Part shown: piece after piece, positions 51,619 to 60,514 of the stretch
Position numbering within the stretch: position 1 is the first letter of the stretch
Layout of the letters: the number at the start of each line of letters is the position of its first letter
Origin: Bremerella sp. JC817
GTDB lineage: Bacteria > Planctomycetota > Planctomycetia > Pirellulales > Pirellulaceae
DNA length: 64,000 nucleotides
Direction: 5' to 3'
Assembly (NCBI RefSeq): GCF_040718835.1
Contig: NZ_JBFEFG010000281.1
Coordinates: 744,001-808,000, forward strand
Notes under the pieces: generated by a model
What the model saw: only the letters and a program-made list of their open reading frames with translations
Database searches by the model: none
What the model was told of the DNA's origin: nothing
Translations under genes and position numbers: made by a program

Positions 51619-52280
51619 CGAAGCCTGCCACGACCTGGTCGAAGCACACGCCTGACAATCCACTGAAGATCGCCGTTCTGATCTCGGGTGGCGGCACGAC
51701 GCTCCGCAACTTGCTCGATGCGATCGAGCAGGACAACCTTCCGCTGCAAGTCGTTCAGGTCATCTCCAGTAGCCACAAGGCGAAAGGGATGGCCTACGCC
51801 GAGCAAGGCAACATTCCGTACCAGGTGGTCACCGTGCAAGACCATCCTGAGATCGCCGACTTTTCGTCGGTGATTTTCGAGACCTGTCGCCAGGCAGGCG
51901 TCGAGCTGGTGGTGATGGGTGGTTTCTTGAAGCAGATCGCGGTGCCGGCCGACTTCGAGAACCGCGTCATCAACATCCATCCCTCGCTGATCCCTTCGTT
52001 CTGTGGTGCCGGATATTACGGAATTCGAGTTCATACGGCCGTCTTGGAATACGGCGCGAAGGTAAGTGGCTGCACGGCTCACTTTGTCGACGATCACTAC
52101 GATCATGGGCCGATCATTGCCCAAAGCGTCGTCGACGTTCTCACGGACGACCGTCCTGAAGATCTGGCGGCTCGGGTCTTTGAGGCGGAATGTCGCCTTT
52201 ACCCGAAAACGATCGCCGCCATTGCGGAAGGTCGCGTCACGGTCTCAGGCCGGACAGTCTCGGTTCAGGCTTCCAACTAA
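51615..52280 (+). CDS. purN: Phosphoribosylglycinamide formyltransferase PurN
   Basis: This 221-residue folate-dependent GAR transformylase carries out the third step of purine synthesis. The phosphate-binding loop is ISGGGTTL. The catalytic Asn/His are in [11 protein letters not shown] and the Asp in DHYDHGPII. It overlaps the ileS stop by four bases. purL and purQ are 43 kb away, so the pathway is split over the window. Confidence 0.95.
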   Translation: MTKPATTWSKHTPDNPLKIAVLISGGGTTLRNLLDAIEQDNLPLQVVQVISSSHKAKGMAYAEQGNIPYQVVTVQDHPEIADFSSVIFETCRQAGVELVVMGGFLKQIAVPADFENRVINIHPSLIPSFCGAGYYGIRVHTAVLEYGAKVSGCTAHFVDDHYDHGPIIAQSVVDVLTDDRPEDLAARVFEAECRLYPKTIAAIAEGRVTVSGRTVSVQASN

Positions 52281-52294
52281 CCGCTAGCAATGCC

Positions 52295-52322
52295 AAGGGT
52301 TACGCCTGCGCAGACCCTTTTG
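52295..52322 (+). terminator. Weak terminator of purN
   Basis: AAGGGT / ACCCTT with a 13-base loop is followed by four T. It lies 15 bases past the purN stop. Confidence 0.55.
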
Positions 52323-52389
52323 CTATCACTGCCGGTCCGTTAAACTCTACGCATTCGCCCTAGTCACCCGGCGAAAACAGATGGAGGGT

Positions 52390-52556
52390 TTCTTTCACCT
52401 AGTGACGAAATTCTTTCATCTTGACCAATTTTGAGCAGATGCGAGCGGTACTTCCTGTAAGGTTTATCCTAGTCCTACCTGAAATGGGGCATTTTTGTGT
52501 TTTAGGGAGCCTCTTTCGTTTCGTCCTGGCTGTGCCGAATGAAATTTGAAAGAATT
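52390..52556 (+). promoter_or_regulatory. Candidate operator repeats for the DeoR regulator
   Basis: TTCTTTCA occurs at 52390-52397 and again at 52411-52418, exactly 21 bases apart. Its reverse complement TGAAAGAA lies at 52547-52554; with flanks, AATTCTTTCA (52409-52418) and TGAAAGAATT (52547-52556) are a 10-base inverted pair. Between the first two is the palindrome TCAC-CTA-GTGA. Two helical turns of spacing plus a distant inverted copy fit a looping repressor, but the link to DeoR is inference. Confidence 0.45.
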
Positions 52557-52570
52557 ATGCCACCATCTGA

Positions 52571-52599
52571 TTGATTACTGGCAATGAGGGATGCATAAT
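52571..52599 (+). promoter_or_regulatory. Candidate sigma-70 promoter of the BMC operon
   Basis: TTGATT (52571-52576) and CATAAT (52594-52599) are separated by exactly 17 bases, 64 bases before the first BMC operon gene. Confidence 0.55.
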
Positions 52600-52662
52600 C
52601 TAGGTGTTTTAACTCCGTTGAGTTAGCCCCACCCCTCCCAAGACCCCAAGCCTCCCCCTTTC

Positions 52663-53466
52663 ATGCAAGCGGACGTCCGACGAACGCGACTTCTCGATCT
52701 GGTGCGAGCCCGTGGTTTCGCGTCGTTGCCAGAGCTTGCGCAGGAATTGGAAGTTTCCGAATCGACGGTTCGTCGTGACGTGGAACTCCTGGAAGAAGCC
52801 GGGTCGGCGCGCAGGACACACGGGGGCGTTTTTTATACGGGTCCTTCTCCGAACCTGCCCCACTTCGAACTTCGCCACGAAATGCAGTGGAGCAAGAAGC
52901 GGCAGATCGCGAAGGCCGCGGCCCAACTGATCGAAGATGGCGACACCGTCATCCTCGACGGTGGCAGCACAACCTACGAACTTGCCCAGATGCTGGTCGG
53001 CAGAACGCTGCAGATCGTGACCAACTCGTTGCCGGTGGCCAACCTGTTTATGGCCAGCACGACGACCGAGTTGATCTTGCTGGGTGGTTACGTCCACAGT
53101 GCGACCGGCGTTTCGCTGGGGCCTTATGCCAATGAAATGATCTCGCGACTGAGTGCTCGGCGTGCCGTGCTTTCTGTCGCTGGGATTACCCAACACGGTT
53201 TGTACAACAGCAACTTGCTGCTGGTCGAAACCGAACGAGCCATGATGAAGGCTGGCGGCGAAGTGATCATCGTTGCCGACAGCACCAAGTTTGGCCGCCA
53301 AAGCCTTGCCCAGATGTGCGAACTTTCAGAGGTCGACAAGCTTGTCGTCGATCACGAGATCTCGCCTGCCTGGCAAAAACAGGTCGAAGATGCCGGCGTC
53401 GATTTGATCGTCGCCCCTGCCGAGATGGCCATCATCGATCGCCCCGTTTCCCATAAAGCCAGTTAA
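52663..53466 (+). CDS. DeoR family transcriptional regulator of the BMC operon
   Basis: This 267-residue DeoR-type repressor has an N-terminal winged helix (about 5-58) with the family signature [18 protein letters not shown]. The C-terminal sugar-phosphate sensor domain (about 75-235) carries [11 protein letters not shown] and VADSTKFGR. DeoR proteins usually respond to phosphorylated sugars, so fuculose-1-P or rhamnulose-1-P is a plausible effector here. It is the first gene of the BMC operon, 23 bases before pduL, an arrangement that gives autoregulation. Confidence 0.9.
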   Translation: MQADVRRTRLLDLVRARGFASLPELAQELEVSESTVRRDVELLEEAGSARRTHGGVFYTGPSPNLPHFELRHEMQWSKKRQIAKAAAQLIEDGDTVILDGGSTTYELAQMLVGRTLQIVTNSLPVANLFMASTTTELILLGGYVHSATGVSLGPYANEMISRLSARRAVLSVAGITQHGLYNSNLLLVETERAMMKAGGEVIIVADSTKFGRQSLAQMCELSEVDKLVVDHEISPAWQKQVEDAGVDLIVAPAEMAIIDRPVSHKAS

Positions 53467-53489
53467 CCCCTGATAGGGTTCGATACGCA

Positions 53490-54206
53490 ATGAGTTCCAC
53501 GCTGAATCTCGATCATTCCACGATTGAACGAATCGTTCGTCAGATCGTCCTTTCGCAAGGTGGTGTTGCTCCGGCAGCCCCGGCTCCGGCTTCCACTGCC
53601 GAACCGAACCTGGTGGTCAGTATTTCGGCCCGTCATATCCACCTGACCGACGCGCACGTCGAAACGCTGTTCGGTCCTGGCCACGTGCTGACCCCGATGA
53701 AGGATCTGTACCAAGACGGATTCTACGCGGCGGAAGAAACCGTGATGGTTGTTGGCCCGCGTCGCCGGATGCTGGAAAAGGTCCGCGTGCTGGGTCCGAC
53801 CCGCGACTACAGCCAGGTCGAACTTGCCTTCACCGACGCGATCTCGCTGGGGATCGAAGCCCCGGTTCGAGCCAGCGGCAAAATCGATGGCACGCCAGGC
53901 TGCGTGCTGGTCGGTCCAAAGGGTGCCGTTCAACTCGATCAAGGTGTGATCCGAGCCGAACGTCACGTCCACATGAACAATCGCGACGCCGATTACTACG
54001 GCGTGAAGAATGGCGACCGCATGAACCTGCGAATCACTTCCGCAGGCTGCACGACCATGTTTGAAGACTTGCTGGTCCGTGCCGACGGTGTCAGCAAGCT
54101 GGAAGTTCATATCGATACCGACGAAGGCAACGCGTGCAACCTGGACGCGGCCTCGAAGATCGAACTGCTGAAGCAGGAACCCTGCGGCTGCAAGACGAAG
54201 CATTAA
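53490..54206 (+). CDS. pduL: Phosphate acyltransferase PduL with encapsulation peptide
   Basis: This 238-residue phosphotransacylase converts acyl-CoA to acyl phosphate inside the microcompartment. The N-terminal helix [14 protein letters not shown] (about 10-23) followed by an Ala/Pro linker is a typical encapsulation peptide. The two zinc-binding motifs are RHIHL (His49/His51) and ERHVHM (His159/His161). It would produce lactyl-P (or propionyl/acetyl-P) for the acetate kinase downstream. The C-terminus has a CGCK cluster. A terminator-like hairpin follows. Confidence 0.95.
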   Translation: MSSTLNLDHSTIERIVRQIVLSQGGVAPAAPAPASTAEPNLVVSISARHIHLTDAHVETLFGPGHVLTPMKDLYQDGFYAAEETVMVVGPRRRMLEKVRVLGPTRDYSQVELAFTDAISLGIEAPVRASGKIDGTPGCVLVGPKGAVQLDQGVIRAERHVHMNNRDADYYGVKNGDRMNLRITSAGCTTMFEDLLVRADGVSKLEVHIDTDEGNACNLDAASKIELLKQEPCGCKTKH

Positions 54207-54216
54207 ATCGAATTAC

Positions 54217-54284
54217 GCTTTCGTTGGCCTCCCCATGATTTGCCACTGTGAGTCCTCCGAGTGGGGCCAGCGAGAGCGTTTTTC
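54217..54284 (+). terminator. Terminator-like hairpin inside the BMC operon
   Basis: A 12-base-pair outer stem (54217-54228 with 54268-54279, two G-U pairs) continues after a small bulge into a 5-base-pair inner stem (CCCCA / TGGGG). It runs straight into TTTTT at 54280. It lies 11 bases after pduL and 87 before the first shell gene. It should reduce read-through into the shell genes or separate two transcription units. Confidence 0.75.
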
Positions 54285-54371
54285 ACCCCCTGTGTTTGAA
54301 GACATCGTTTCTGGTTTTCAGAAGCGAATTGAAGTAACGGTTTCCTTTTTTTGTTCGGGAGATAAAACCCC

Positions 54372-54677
54372 ATGGCGAAAGTAATGGAAGCGTTGGGCAT
54401 GATCGAAACCAAGGGCTTTGTGACCTTGGTGGAAGCCACCGACGCAATGTTGAAGGCTGCCAACGTGACGTTCGTTGGCTGGGACAAAGTTGGCAGCGGT
54501 TTGGTTTCCGCTTTCATCACCGGCGACGTCGCCGCTGTGAAGGCCGCCACCGATGCAGGTGCCGCCGCGGCTGGCCGTCTGGGCGAAGTCGTCAGCGTGC
54601 AGGTCATTCCACGTCCGCATGAAGACATCGGCATCGTTCTGCCACCACCGATCAAGACGATCGTTTCGGCCGACTAG
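54372..54677 (+). CDS. BMC-H shell protein 1
   Basis: This 101-residue single-domain BMC (Pfam BMC / CcmK-PduA-like) protein forms hexamers that tile the shell facets. The typical start is [21 protein letters not shown]. The pore loop reads KVGSG, and the C-terminus has a short extension ending [16 protein letters not shown] precedes the ATG. The second BMC-H gene follows 42 bases downstream. Confidence 0.96.
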   Translation: MAKVMEALGMIETKGFVTLVEATDAMLKAANVTFVGWDKVGSGLVSAFITGDVAAVKAATDAGAAAAGRLGEVVSVQVIPRPHEDIGIVLPPPIKTIVSAD

Positions 54678-54719
54678 TCCCTGCTCTACACACAAATCAT
54701 CCCACAAGGAAAACTATCC

Positions 54720-54989
54720 ATGCAAAGTGCAATTGGTTTGATTGAAACCAAGGGTTTGGTTGGCCTGGTCGAAGCGACCGACGCCATGGCCAAAGCCGCT
54801 AACGTCAAGATCGTAAAACGCGTCAACATCGGCGGTGGCCTGGTCACCACGGTTGTCAGCGGTGACGTCGGTAGCGTTCGCGCTGCAGTCGAAGCTGGTG
54901 CCAACGCCGCTTCGCAGGTTGGTGAACTGGCTGGTAGCCACGTTCTGCCACGTCCGGCCGAAGGTCTGGTCGACGTTTACTTCAGCTAA
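54720..54989 (+). CDS. BMC-H shell protein 2
   Basis: This 89-residue minimal BMC-H protein starts [22 protein letters not shown], with pore loop NIGGG, and is shorter than its neighbour at both ends. It is probably the major facet protein. The pore glycine stretch should set the size of metabolites that cross. AAGGAAAA precedes the ATG. Confidence 0.96.
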   Translation: MQSAIGLIETKGLVGLVEATDAMAKAANVKIVKRVNIGGGLVTTVVSGDVGSVRAAVEAGANAASQVGELAGSHVLPRPAEGLVDVYFS

Positions 54990-55051
54990 ACCGTCCCCTT
55001 AGAGAACCGCTTCATCGCGGTGCATCCCCAGAGCGAAAGGAGTCCGTAGGC

Positions 55052-56242
55052 ATGAAGGTTCTGGTAGCAAATCTCGGTTCGACCAGTTTCAAGTATCGCT
55101 TGTTCGATATGGACAGCGAAACGCAACTGGCTCGGGGTGGGATTGATCGGATCGGCTCTCCAGAGAGTTCCTGCAGCGTTCAGATTGGTGACTGGAAAGA
55201 GGAAGTCACGGCACACGTCCCAGACCATGCCGTGGCAGTCCGCAAATGCCTGTCGCAACTGACCGACCCGGATCACGGGTGCCTGAAGGATGCTGCCGAG
55301 GTATCGGCCATTGGGTTCAAAGCGGTTCACGGCGGACGAGTTTCAGGCGTACAGCGGGTCAACAACGACGTTCTCGAGGCGATGGCCGAGATGAACGATG
55401 TTGCTCCGGCCCACAACCCGCCTTACATCGCCGCCATGCGTTTACTTTCGGAGCAACTGCCGGAGATTCCGCTAGTTGCCGCCTTTGAAACGGGCTTCCA
55501 TGCGACGATTCCCGATCGGAATCGCTACTACGGAATTCCCAAGTCCTGGTCGGACGAGTTCCAGATCAAGAAGTGGGGCTTCCATGGTGCGAGCCATCGT
55601 TACATCGCCACGCGAAGTGCCGAACTGCTCGGACGCGACGATTTGCGAGTCATCTCGTGCCACCTCGGTGGAAGCAGCAGCTTGTGTGCGATCAATCATC
55701 GCCAAAGCGTTGCCGTCACCATGGGCATGAGTCCGCAAACCGGCTTGCCGCAGAACAACCGGGTCGGGGATTTCGATCCCTACGCCCTTCCCCTGCTGAT
55801 GCAACGGACCGGCAAAAGCCTGACCGAAGTTCTCGCTTATATCGGGAATCACGGTGGGTTGCTGGGCCTAAGCAACGGCTTGAGCGGAGACATGCGAGAC
55901 CTGGAAGAAGCTGCCGCTCAAGGGAATTCGGACGCGAAGCTTGCCTTGGACATGTACACCAGCGAAGTCCGCCGCTACCTGGGCGGGATGCTGGTTGAAC
56001 TGGGCGGGGCCGACGCGATCGTCTTCACCGGTGGCATCGGCGAAAACGGCAAGCAGTTGCGAAAAGACGTATGTGCCAACTTGCAAGAGTTGGGAATCGA
56101 ACTGGACGAAGCAAAGAACGATTCCGCCAAGGGAGAGGCTTCGTTCCATTCGGACAACAGCAAAACGCAGCTATGGGTGATCCCGACCAACGAAGAAATC
56201 ATCGTTGCCCGGCAGACCCGTCAGTTGCTGGAGTCGACCTAA
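55052..56242 (+). CDS. ackA: Acetate/propionate kinase
   Basis: This 396-residue AckA-family kinase transfers phosphate from acyl phosphate to ADP; in this operon it may use lactyl phosphate. Motifs are [15 protein letters not shown] at the start, [36 protein letters not shown] and FTGGIGENG. The phosphate-binding and catalytic residues of the family are present. No encapsulation helix is seen, so it could act outside the shell. AAAGGAG ribosome site. BMC-P1 starts one base after its stop. Confidence 0.94.
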   Translation: MKVLVANLGSTSFKYRLFDMDSETQLARGGIDRIGSPESSCSVQIGDWKEEVTAHVPDHAVAVRKCLSQLTDPDHGCLKDAAEVSAIGFKAVHGGRVSGVQRVNNDVLEAMAEMNDVAPAHNPPYIAAMRLLSEQLPEIPLVAAFETGFHATIPDRNRYYGIPKSWSDEFQIKKWGFHGASHRYIATRSAELLGRDDLRVISCHLGGSSSLCAINHRQSVAVTMGMSPQTGLPQNNRVGDFDPYALPLLMQRTGKSLTEVLAYIGNHGGLLGLSNGLSGDMRDLEEAAAQGNSDAKLALDMYTSEVRRYLGGMLVELGGADAIVFTGGIGENGKQLRKDVCANLQELGIELDEAKNDSAKGEASFHSDNSKTQLWVIPTNEEIIVARQTRQLLEST

Positions 56243-56243
56243 G

Positions 56244-56720
56244 ATGTTTATCGCCAAAGTGACCGGCTCGGTCATTTCCACGCAGAAAGTCGACACGATG
56301 GTCGGCCACAAATTATTGGTGGTCGAACCTTATCGATTGGAATCGAAAGATCGCCAGTCGCTGGTGACCACCGGTCGCACATTTGTGGCCGTCGACATGC
56401 TCGGCAGCGGCGTCGGCGACTTCGTGCTGATTACTCAAGGTTCCAGTGCCCGGCTTACCCCGGAAACGAAGTCGCTTCCGATTGACTGTGTGGTGATCGG
56501 CATTGTCGATCGTGCCCACATCGAAAGCATCTGCGTTTACGACCGAGACGAAGAGTCCGCCGCTCCGGCCAAGGTGGAAACCAAGGCCAAGCCTGCCCCG
56601 GCCCCCAAGGTCGAGCCCAAGCCGCCAGCGGAGGTGAAGAAACCGGAACCGAAGCCCGAGCCACCTCCGGCCCCGGCTCCTGAACCGGAACCATCGCCTG
56701 AAGAAGACTCGGATAGCTAA
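56244..56720 (+). CDS. BMC-P shell vertex protein 1 with long tail
   Basis: This 158-residue protein has the EutN/CcmL pentamer fold in its first 95 residues (FIAKVTGSVISTQK, VAVDMLGSGVGDFVLITQGSSAR, IVDRAHI). Pentamers cap the vertices of the shell. The remaining 60 residues are Pro, Lys, Glu and Ala rich, unlike the other two BMC-P proteins here, and are probably disordered. The tail might anchor cargo or reach out of the shell. It lies one base after ackA. Confidence 0.93.
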   Translation: MFIAKVTGSVISTQKVDTMVGHKLLVVEPYRLESKDRQSLVTTGRTFVAVDMLGSGVGDFVLITQGSSARLTPETKSLPIDCVVIGIVDRAHIESICVYDRDEESAAPAKVETKAKPAPAPKVEPKPPAEVKKPEPKPEPPPAPAPEPEPSPEEDSDS

Positions 56721-56765
56721 GGCCCGCTCAAAACATTCACGCGCTGACGCGAGGATATAATCATC

Positions 56766-58205
56766 ATGCAATTCGACGAATCCATCATTCGCAACGTAGT
56801 GGCCCAGGTACTGGCCGAAGTTGGCAAGGCACCTCCTGCCACGTCGGGCTTCAGTGGCCGTTACGGTATCTTCGACTGTGCCGACGAAGCGGTTCGTGCC
56901 GCTCGCGAAGCGTTCGAGAAACTCTCGGAACGCACCATCGAAGATCGCAAGCGAATCATCGATCACATCCGTCGCATCTCGATCGACCAGAAGGTCGAAC
57001 TGGGCACGATGGAAATGAACGAGACCAAGATTGGTCGTCTGGCACACAAGATCGAAAAGCTGGAACTGCTGGGCCGCAAGACGCCTGGCGTCGAGTTCCT
57101 TCGCAGCGAGATCTTCAGCGGTGACCATGGCCTGGCCGTGATCGAACACGCCCCGTTCGGCGTCATCGGCTGTATCACCCCCGTGACGCACTCGCTGCCG
57201 ACGATCACCGGCAACGCCGTGAACATGATCGCTGGCGGTAACACGCTGGTCGTCAACCCGCATCCAAGTGGCAAGAAGGTTGCCGCCGAAGGCGTTCGTC
57301 GCTTCAACAAAGCGATCTACGACGATCTCGGCATCGACAACCTAATCTGCGTGATCGCCGAACCAACGCTGGAATCGGCCGACATTATTTTCCATCACCG
57401 CGACGTCGCCATGATCTGCGTCACCGGTGGTCCGGCTGTCGCTCGTGCCGCACTCAACAGTGGCAAGCGTGCTGTCGTCGCTGGTCCTGGCAACCCGCCC
57501 GTGGTCGTCGACGAAACCGCCGACCTGGATCGTGCCGCTCGCTGCATCATCCAAGGTGGTGCTTACGACAACAACCTGCTGTGCATCGCCGAGAAGGAAG
57601 TGTTCGTCGTGAACTCGGTCTTCGACGAAATGATGCGAGCCATGGAACGTGCTGGCGCCGTTCGCCTGAACTCGAGCGAGATCGATCGCCTGACCTCGGT
57701 GGCGATCACTGAAGTGGGCGAACCAGGCAAGACCAAGCAAGTTGCCGCCAAGGAATTCATCGGCCAAGACGCCGCTGTCCTGGCCCGTGCCGCTGGCAAG
57801 AATATTCCACAGAACGTCGAGTTGGTGTTTGGCGAAACGGACGAGCATAACCCGTTCGTCCCCGTCGAACAGATGATGCCGTTTATTCCTTTCGTTCGCG
57901 TCCACGATGTGGACGAAGCGATCGAAAAGGCGAAGTACTACGAACATGGTTTCCGCCACACGGCCATCATCCACAGCAACAACGTTCGCAACATGACCAA
58001 GATGGGCCGAGTGATGGACACGACGCTGTTCGTCAAGAATGGTCCTTGTGCATCGGCCCTAGGTGTCGGAGGCGAAGGTTACATTTCGTTCTCGATCGCC
58101 ACCCCAACCGGTGAAGGCGTCACCACTCCGCTGACATTCACGCGGGAACGACGCTGCTCGTTGATTGACGATTTGTGCATCCTGGGCCATCCGTCGAAAG
58201 GTTAA
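56766..58205 (+). CDS. CoA-acylating aldehyde dehydrogenase (PduP/EutE-like)
   Basis: This 479-residue enzyme oxidises an aldehyde to acyl-CoA with NAD+. The N-terminal helix [16 protein letters not shown] followed by a short Ala/Pro linker is an encapsulation peptide. The catalytic cysteine is Cys273 in [10 protein letters not shown], and the NAD-binding [10 protein letters not shown] and GPGNPPVVV stretches are conserved in PduP/EutE. In this pathway the likely substrate is lactaldehyde from the aldolase. GAGGA precedes the ATG. Confidence 0.95.
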   Translation: MQFDESIIRNVVAQVLAEVGKAPPATSGFSGRYGIFDCADEAVRAAREAFEKLSERTIEDRKRIIDHIRRISIDQKVELGTMEMNETKIGRLAHKIEKLELLGRKTPGVEFLRSEIFSGDHGLAVIEHAPFGVIGCITPVTHSLPTITGNAVNMIAGGNTLVVNPHPSGKKVAAEGVRRFNKAIYDDLGIDNLICVIAEPTLESADIIFHHRDVAMICVTGGPAVARAALNSGKRAVVAGPGNPPVVVDETADLDRAARCIIQGGAYDNNLLCIAEKEVFVVNSVFDEMMRAMERAGAVRLNSSEIDRLTSVAITEVGEPGKTKQVAAKEFIGQDAAVLARAAGKNIPQNVELVFGETDEHNPFVPVEQMMPFIPFVRVHDVDEAIEKAKYYEHGFRHTAIIHSNNVRNMTKMGRVMDTTLFVKNGPCASALGVGGEGYISFSIATPTGEGVTTPLTFTRERRCSLIDDLCILGHPSKG

Positions 58206-58211
58206 CCCTTA

Positions 58212-58472
58212 ATGCAAGCGGCACGCGTGGTCGGAACAGCGACCAGCACGGTTCGACATGCGTCGATGCGAGGCTGGAAGCTCTTAGTGGTGCAACCGAT
58301 GCAGGTCGATGGCATCACGCCGGATGGGCATCCGCTTGTCGCGGTCGACGCTGTGAATGCCGGGCCAGGCGATCTGGTGATGATCACCAGCGATGGCAAA
58401 TCGACTTCCGAACTTTTGAAATACGACCGAACGCCAGTCCGCTGGACGGTAATCGGCATTGTTGACGAATAA
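58212..58472 (+). CDS. BMC-P shell vertex protein 2
   Basis: This 86-residue minimal EutN/CcmL protein has WKLLVVQPMQVDG, VAVDAVNAGPGDLVMITSDG and the end VIGIVDE. It lies 6 bases after the aldehyde dehydrogenase and 2 before the next gene, so translation is tightly coupled. It should form pentamers at shell vertices. Confidence 0.95.
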   Translation: MQAARVVGTATSTVRHASMRGWKLLVVQPMQVDGITPDGHPLVAVDAVNAGPGDLVMITSDGKSTSELLKYDRTPVRWTVIGIVDE

Positions 58473-58474
58473 AC

Positions 58475-59125
58475 GTGCAGTCCACCTACAGTAGCCAAGA
58501 CATCGATCGAATCGTTCGCCTGGTCGTTCAACGACTGCTGGCGGAACGCTCCGCTTCGAGTGCCTCGCCGGTCCAGTCTCAACCATCCAGCGAACTTCGC
58601 CTGGATACGAAGCTGGTCACCACCGAGTCGCTGAAGGGGAAGTTGAATGAATCGATCACAGCCCTGTGCGTTCCGGCCAAAGCGGTCGTTACGCCGGCGG
58701 TCAAAGACGAACTGAAACAGCGTGGCGTGCAGTTGCGTCGACTCGATGCGAACAACTGCGGTCCGACGCCCAGCACACCGGTCGTCAACGCCGCCAAGCA
58801 GACGGTTTCAGCCGCCTGGCAGCCGAACGAACAAGTTGGCAGCCTGAACAAGGCGGTCGAACGAGCCAGCTCGCTGGCCAAGAGTGAACAGATGGTGGTG
58901 CTGCTTTCGGAACAACCGGAAGTCGCTTCCGCCGCGGCGAACCGTCAGCCAGGCGTGCGAGCCATGGTCGCTTGCAGCAGCCATGACTGGCAGGCTTCGG
59001 CCAAGAGCCTCGGAGCGAACCTGGTGGTTTGCCATCCGGGACAATGGCAGGACTCGGACGTCCCGCGACTGTTGGCAACCTTGTGGAGCCTTCGTGGCAC
59101 CGCCGGGCCGAACTGGATCAAGTAA
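58475..59125 (+). CDS. BMC-associated protein of unknown function with encapsulation helix
   Basis: This 216-residue protein starts (GTG) with an amphipathic helix DIDRIVRLVVQRLLAE, which closely resembles the encapsulation helices of PduL and the aldehyde dehydrogenase, followed by a Ser/Pro/Gln linker. The globular part contains AKAVVTPAVKDELKQRGVQL and, near the C-terminus, SLGANLVVCHPGQW. The latter faintly recalls RpiB/LacA-type Rossmann proteins, but I cannot name a family. Genes of this kind sit at the same place in other planctomycete BMC operons, so it is likely a cargo or assembly protein. Confidence 0.75.
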   Translation: MQSTYSSQDIDRIVRLVVQRLLAERSASSASPVQSQPSSELRLDTKLVTTESLKGKLNESITALCVPAKAVVTPAVKDELKQRGVQLRRLDANNCGPTPSTPVVNAAKQTVSAAWQPNEQVGSLNKAVERASSLAKSEQMVVLLSEQPEVASAAANRQPGVRAMVACSSHDWQASAKSLGANLVVCHPGQWQDSDVPRLLATLWSLRGTAGPNWIK

Positions 59126-59136
59126 CGAGACAAACC

Positions 59137-59433
59137 ATGCGTATCGCAAAAGTCATTGGCAAAGTCACGCTCAGCCGAGCGGTTCCTGAATTTCAGGGTG
59201 CCGTGCTGAAATTGGCCGTACCTATGATGCTGAGCGATATCGAAGACGAAACCACACCGCTGGATGACCTGCTGGTCGTTTACGACGAGCTCGGCGCCGG
59301 GCACCACAACTTCATCGCCTTGAGCGAAGGGGGCGAAGCGGCTCAGCCGTTTTACCCTGATATGAAGCCTGTCGATGCCTACAACGCGGCCATTTTGGAC
59401 ACGGTCGATATTCGCTATCGCCCTTCCAAATAA
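59137..59433 (+). CDS. BMC-P shell vertex protein 3
   Basis: This 98-residue EutN/CcmL-type protein starts RIAKVIGKVTLSRAVPEFQG with a slightly divergent core (LLVVYDELGAGHHNFIALSEG). Three different BMC-P proteins in one operon is the norm for the Planctomycetes-Verrucomicrobia type. The ATG at 59137 lies 11 bases after the unknown cargo gene. Confidence 0.93.
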   Translation: MRIAKVIGKVTLSRAVPEFQGAVLKLAVPMMLSDIEDETTPLDDLLVVYDELGAGHHNFIALSEGGEAAQPFYPDMKPVDAYNAAILDTVDIRYRPSK

Positions 59434-59532
59434 CCAGGGACTTTTGCCCGAAGCTAACACCTTCCCTTGGCGAAGCCCGAACCTAACAAATCAACGACAT
59501 CAAAAACCCTTGATTGCGAGATACGAATCGGC

Positions 59533-60399
59533 ATGACGAACGTTCACAAGATCAAACAAGACATGTGCGATATTGGTCGGCGAATCTATGCCAAAGGCTT
59601 CGCTGCTGCGAACGATGGCAATATCACCGTCCGCATCAGCGATAACGAAGTCCTCTGCACCCCGACGATGCACTGCAAGGGTTTCCTGAAGCCAGAAGAC
59701 ATTTCGACGATCGACATGACCGGCAAGCAGATCGCCGGTGCCAAGCCACGATCGAGCGAAGCCCTCTTGCACTTGGAAATCTACAAGCAGCGTCCCGACA
59801 TCAAGAGTGTCGTGCACTGCCATCCGCCCCATGCGACCGCTTTCGCGATCGCTCGTGAACCAATCCCGCAGTGCGTTCTGCCGGAAGTCGAAGTCTTCCT
59901 GGGCGACGTGCCGATCACCGCTTACGAAACTCCGGGCGGTCAGGCATTCGCCGACACGATCATCCCGTTTGTCGATCGCACCAACATCATCCTGCTGGCC
60001 AACCACGGCACGGTGAGCTACGGCGAAACGGTCGAACGAGCGTACTGGTGGACCGAGATCCTGGATGCCTACTGCCGCATGCTGATCCTGGCCAAGCAGT
60101 TGGGGCACGTCGAGTTCTTCAATGAAAAGAAAGAACGCGAACTGCTCGAGCTGAAGGACAAGTGGGGCTGGAGCGATCCACGCAACACCGATGACTACAA
60201 AGATTGCGATATCTGTGCGAACGATATCTTCCGCGATAGCTGGAAGGACTCGAAGGTTCAGCGTCGTGCCTTCCCTGCCCCAGAGCCAATGGGCCCAAAA
60301 GTGGCTGCCAAGCCGGCTGCCGGTGGATCGTCCGATCAGGAAGCCCTGATTCAGATGATCACCCAGCGTGTGATGGCCGAACTGTCGAAGCACGCCTAA
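59533..60399 (+). CDS. Class II aldolase with C-terminal encapsulation peptide
   Basis: This 288-residue class II aldolase of the L-fuculose/L-rhamnulose-1-phosphate type cleaves the sugar phosphate into DHAP and lactaldehyde. Zinc ligands are in VVHCHPPHA (His-x-His) and ANHGTVSYG. The glycine loop is NDGNITVR and KPRSSEALLH is the phosphate-site region. The C-terminus has an Ala/Pro/Gly linker and then QEALIQMITQRVMAELSK, an encapsulation helix at the C-terminal end, unlike the N-terminal ones in the other cargo. The ATG at 59533 is preferred; an upstream TTG would add 22 non-family residues. Confidence 0.93.
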   Translation: MTNVHKIKQDMCDIGRRIYAKGFAAANDGNITVRISDNEVLCTPTMHCKGFLKPEDISTIDMTGKQIAGAKPRSSEALLHLEIYKQRPDIKSVVHCHPPHATAFAIAREPIPQCVLPEVEVFLGDVPITAYETPGGQAFADTIIPFVDRTNIILLANHGTVSYGETVERAYWWTEILDAYCRMLILAKQLGHVEFFNEKKERELLELKDKWGWSDPRNTDDYKDCDICANDIFRDSWKDSKVQRRAFPAPEPMGPKVAAKPAAGGSSDQEALIQMITQRVMAELSKHA

Positions 60400-60426
60400 G
60401 CACCACGCTCTTCGTTCGTCGCCCAC

Positions 60427-60454
60427 ATTCCCCTCGAACTGGTTCGGGGGGAAT
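60427..60454 (+). other. Intercistronic hairpin between aldolase and dehydrogenase
   Basis: A 12-base-pair stem (one G-U) from ATTCCCC to GGGGAAT with a four-base loop lies 27 bases after the aldolase stop. No T tract follows, so it is more likely a processing or stability element than a terminator. Confidence 0.6.
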
Positions 60455-60514
60455 CACACCTCGCGACGCAGCCTTCCGCAACTCACCCTTCATCCCAGCA
60501 AAGAGTAACGAACC

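Larger units (their letters stand above)
52281..52662. other. Regulatory region upstream of the BMC operon
   Basis: About 380 bases hold the purN terminator, the candidate operator repeats and the candidate promoter of the BMC operon, listed separately. No further gene seen. Confidence 0.6.
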
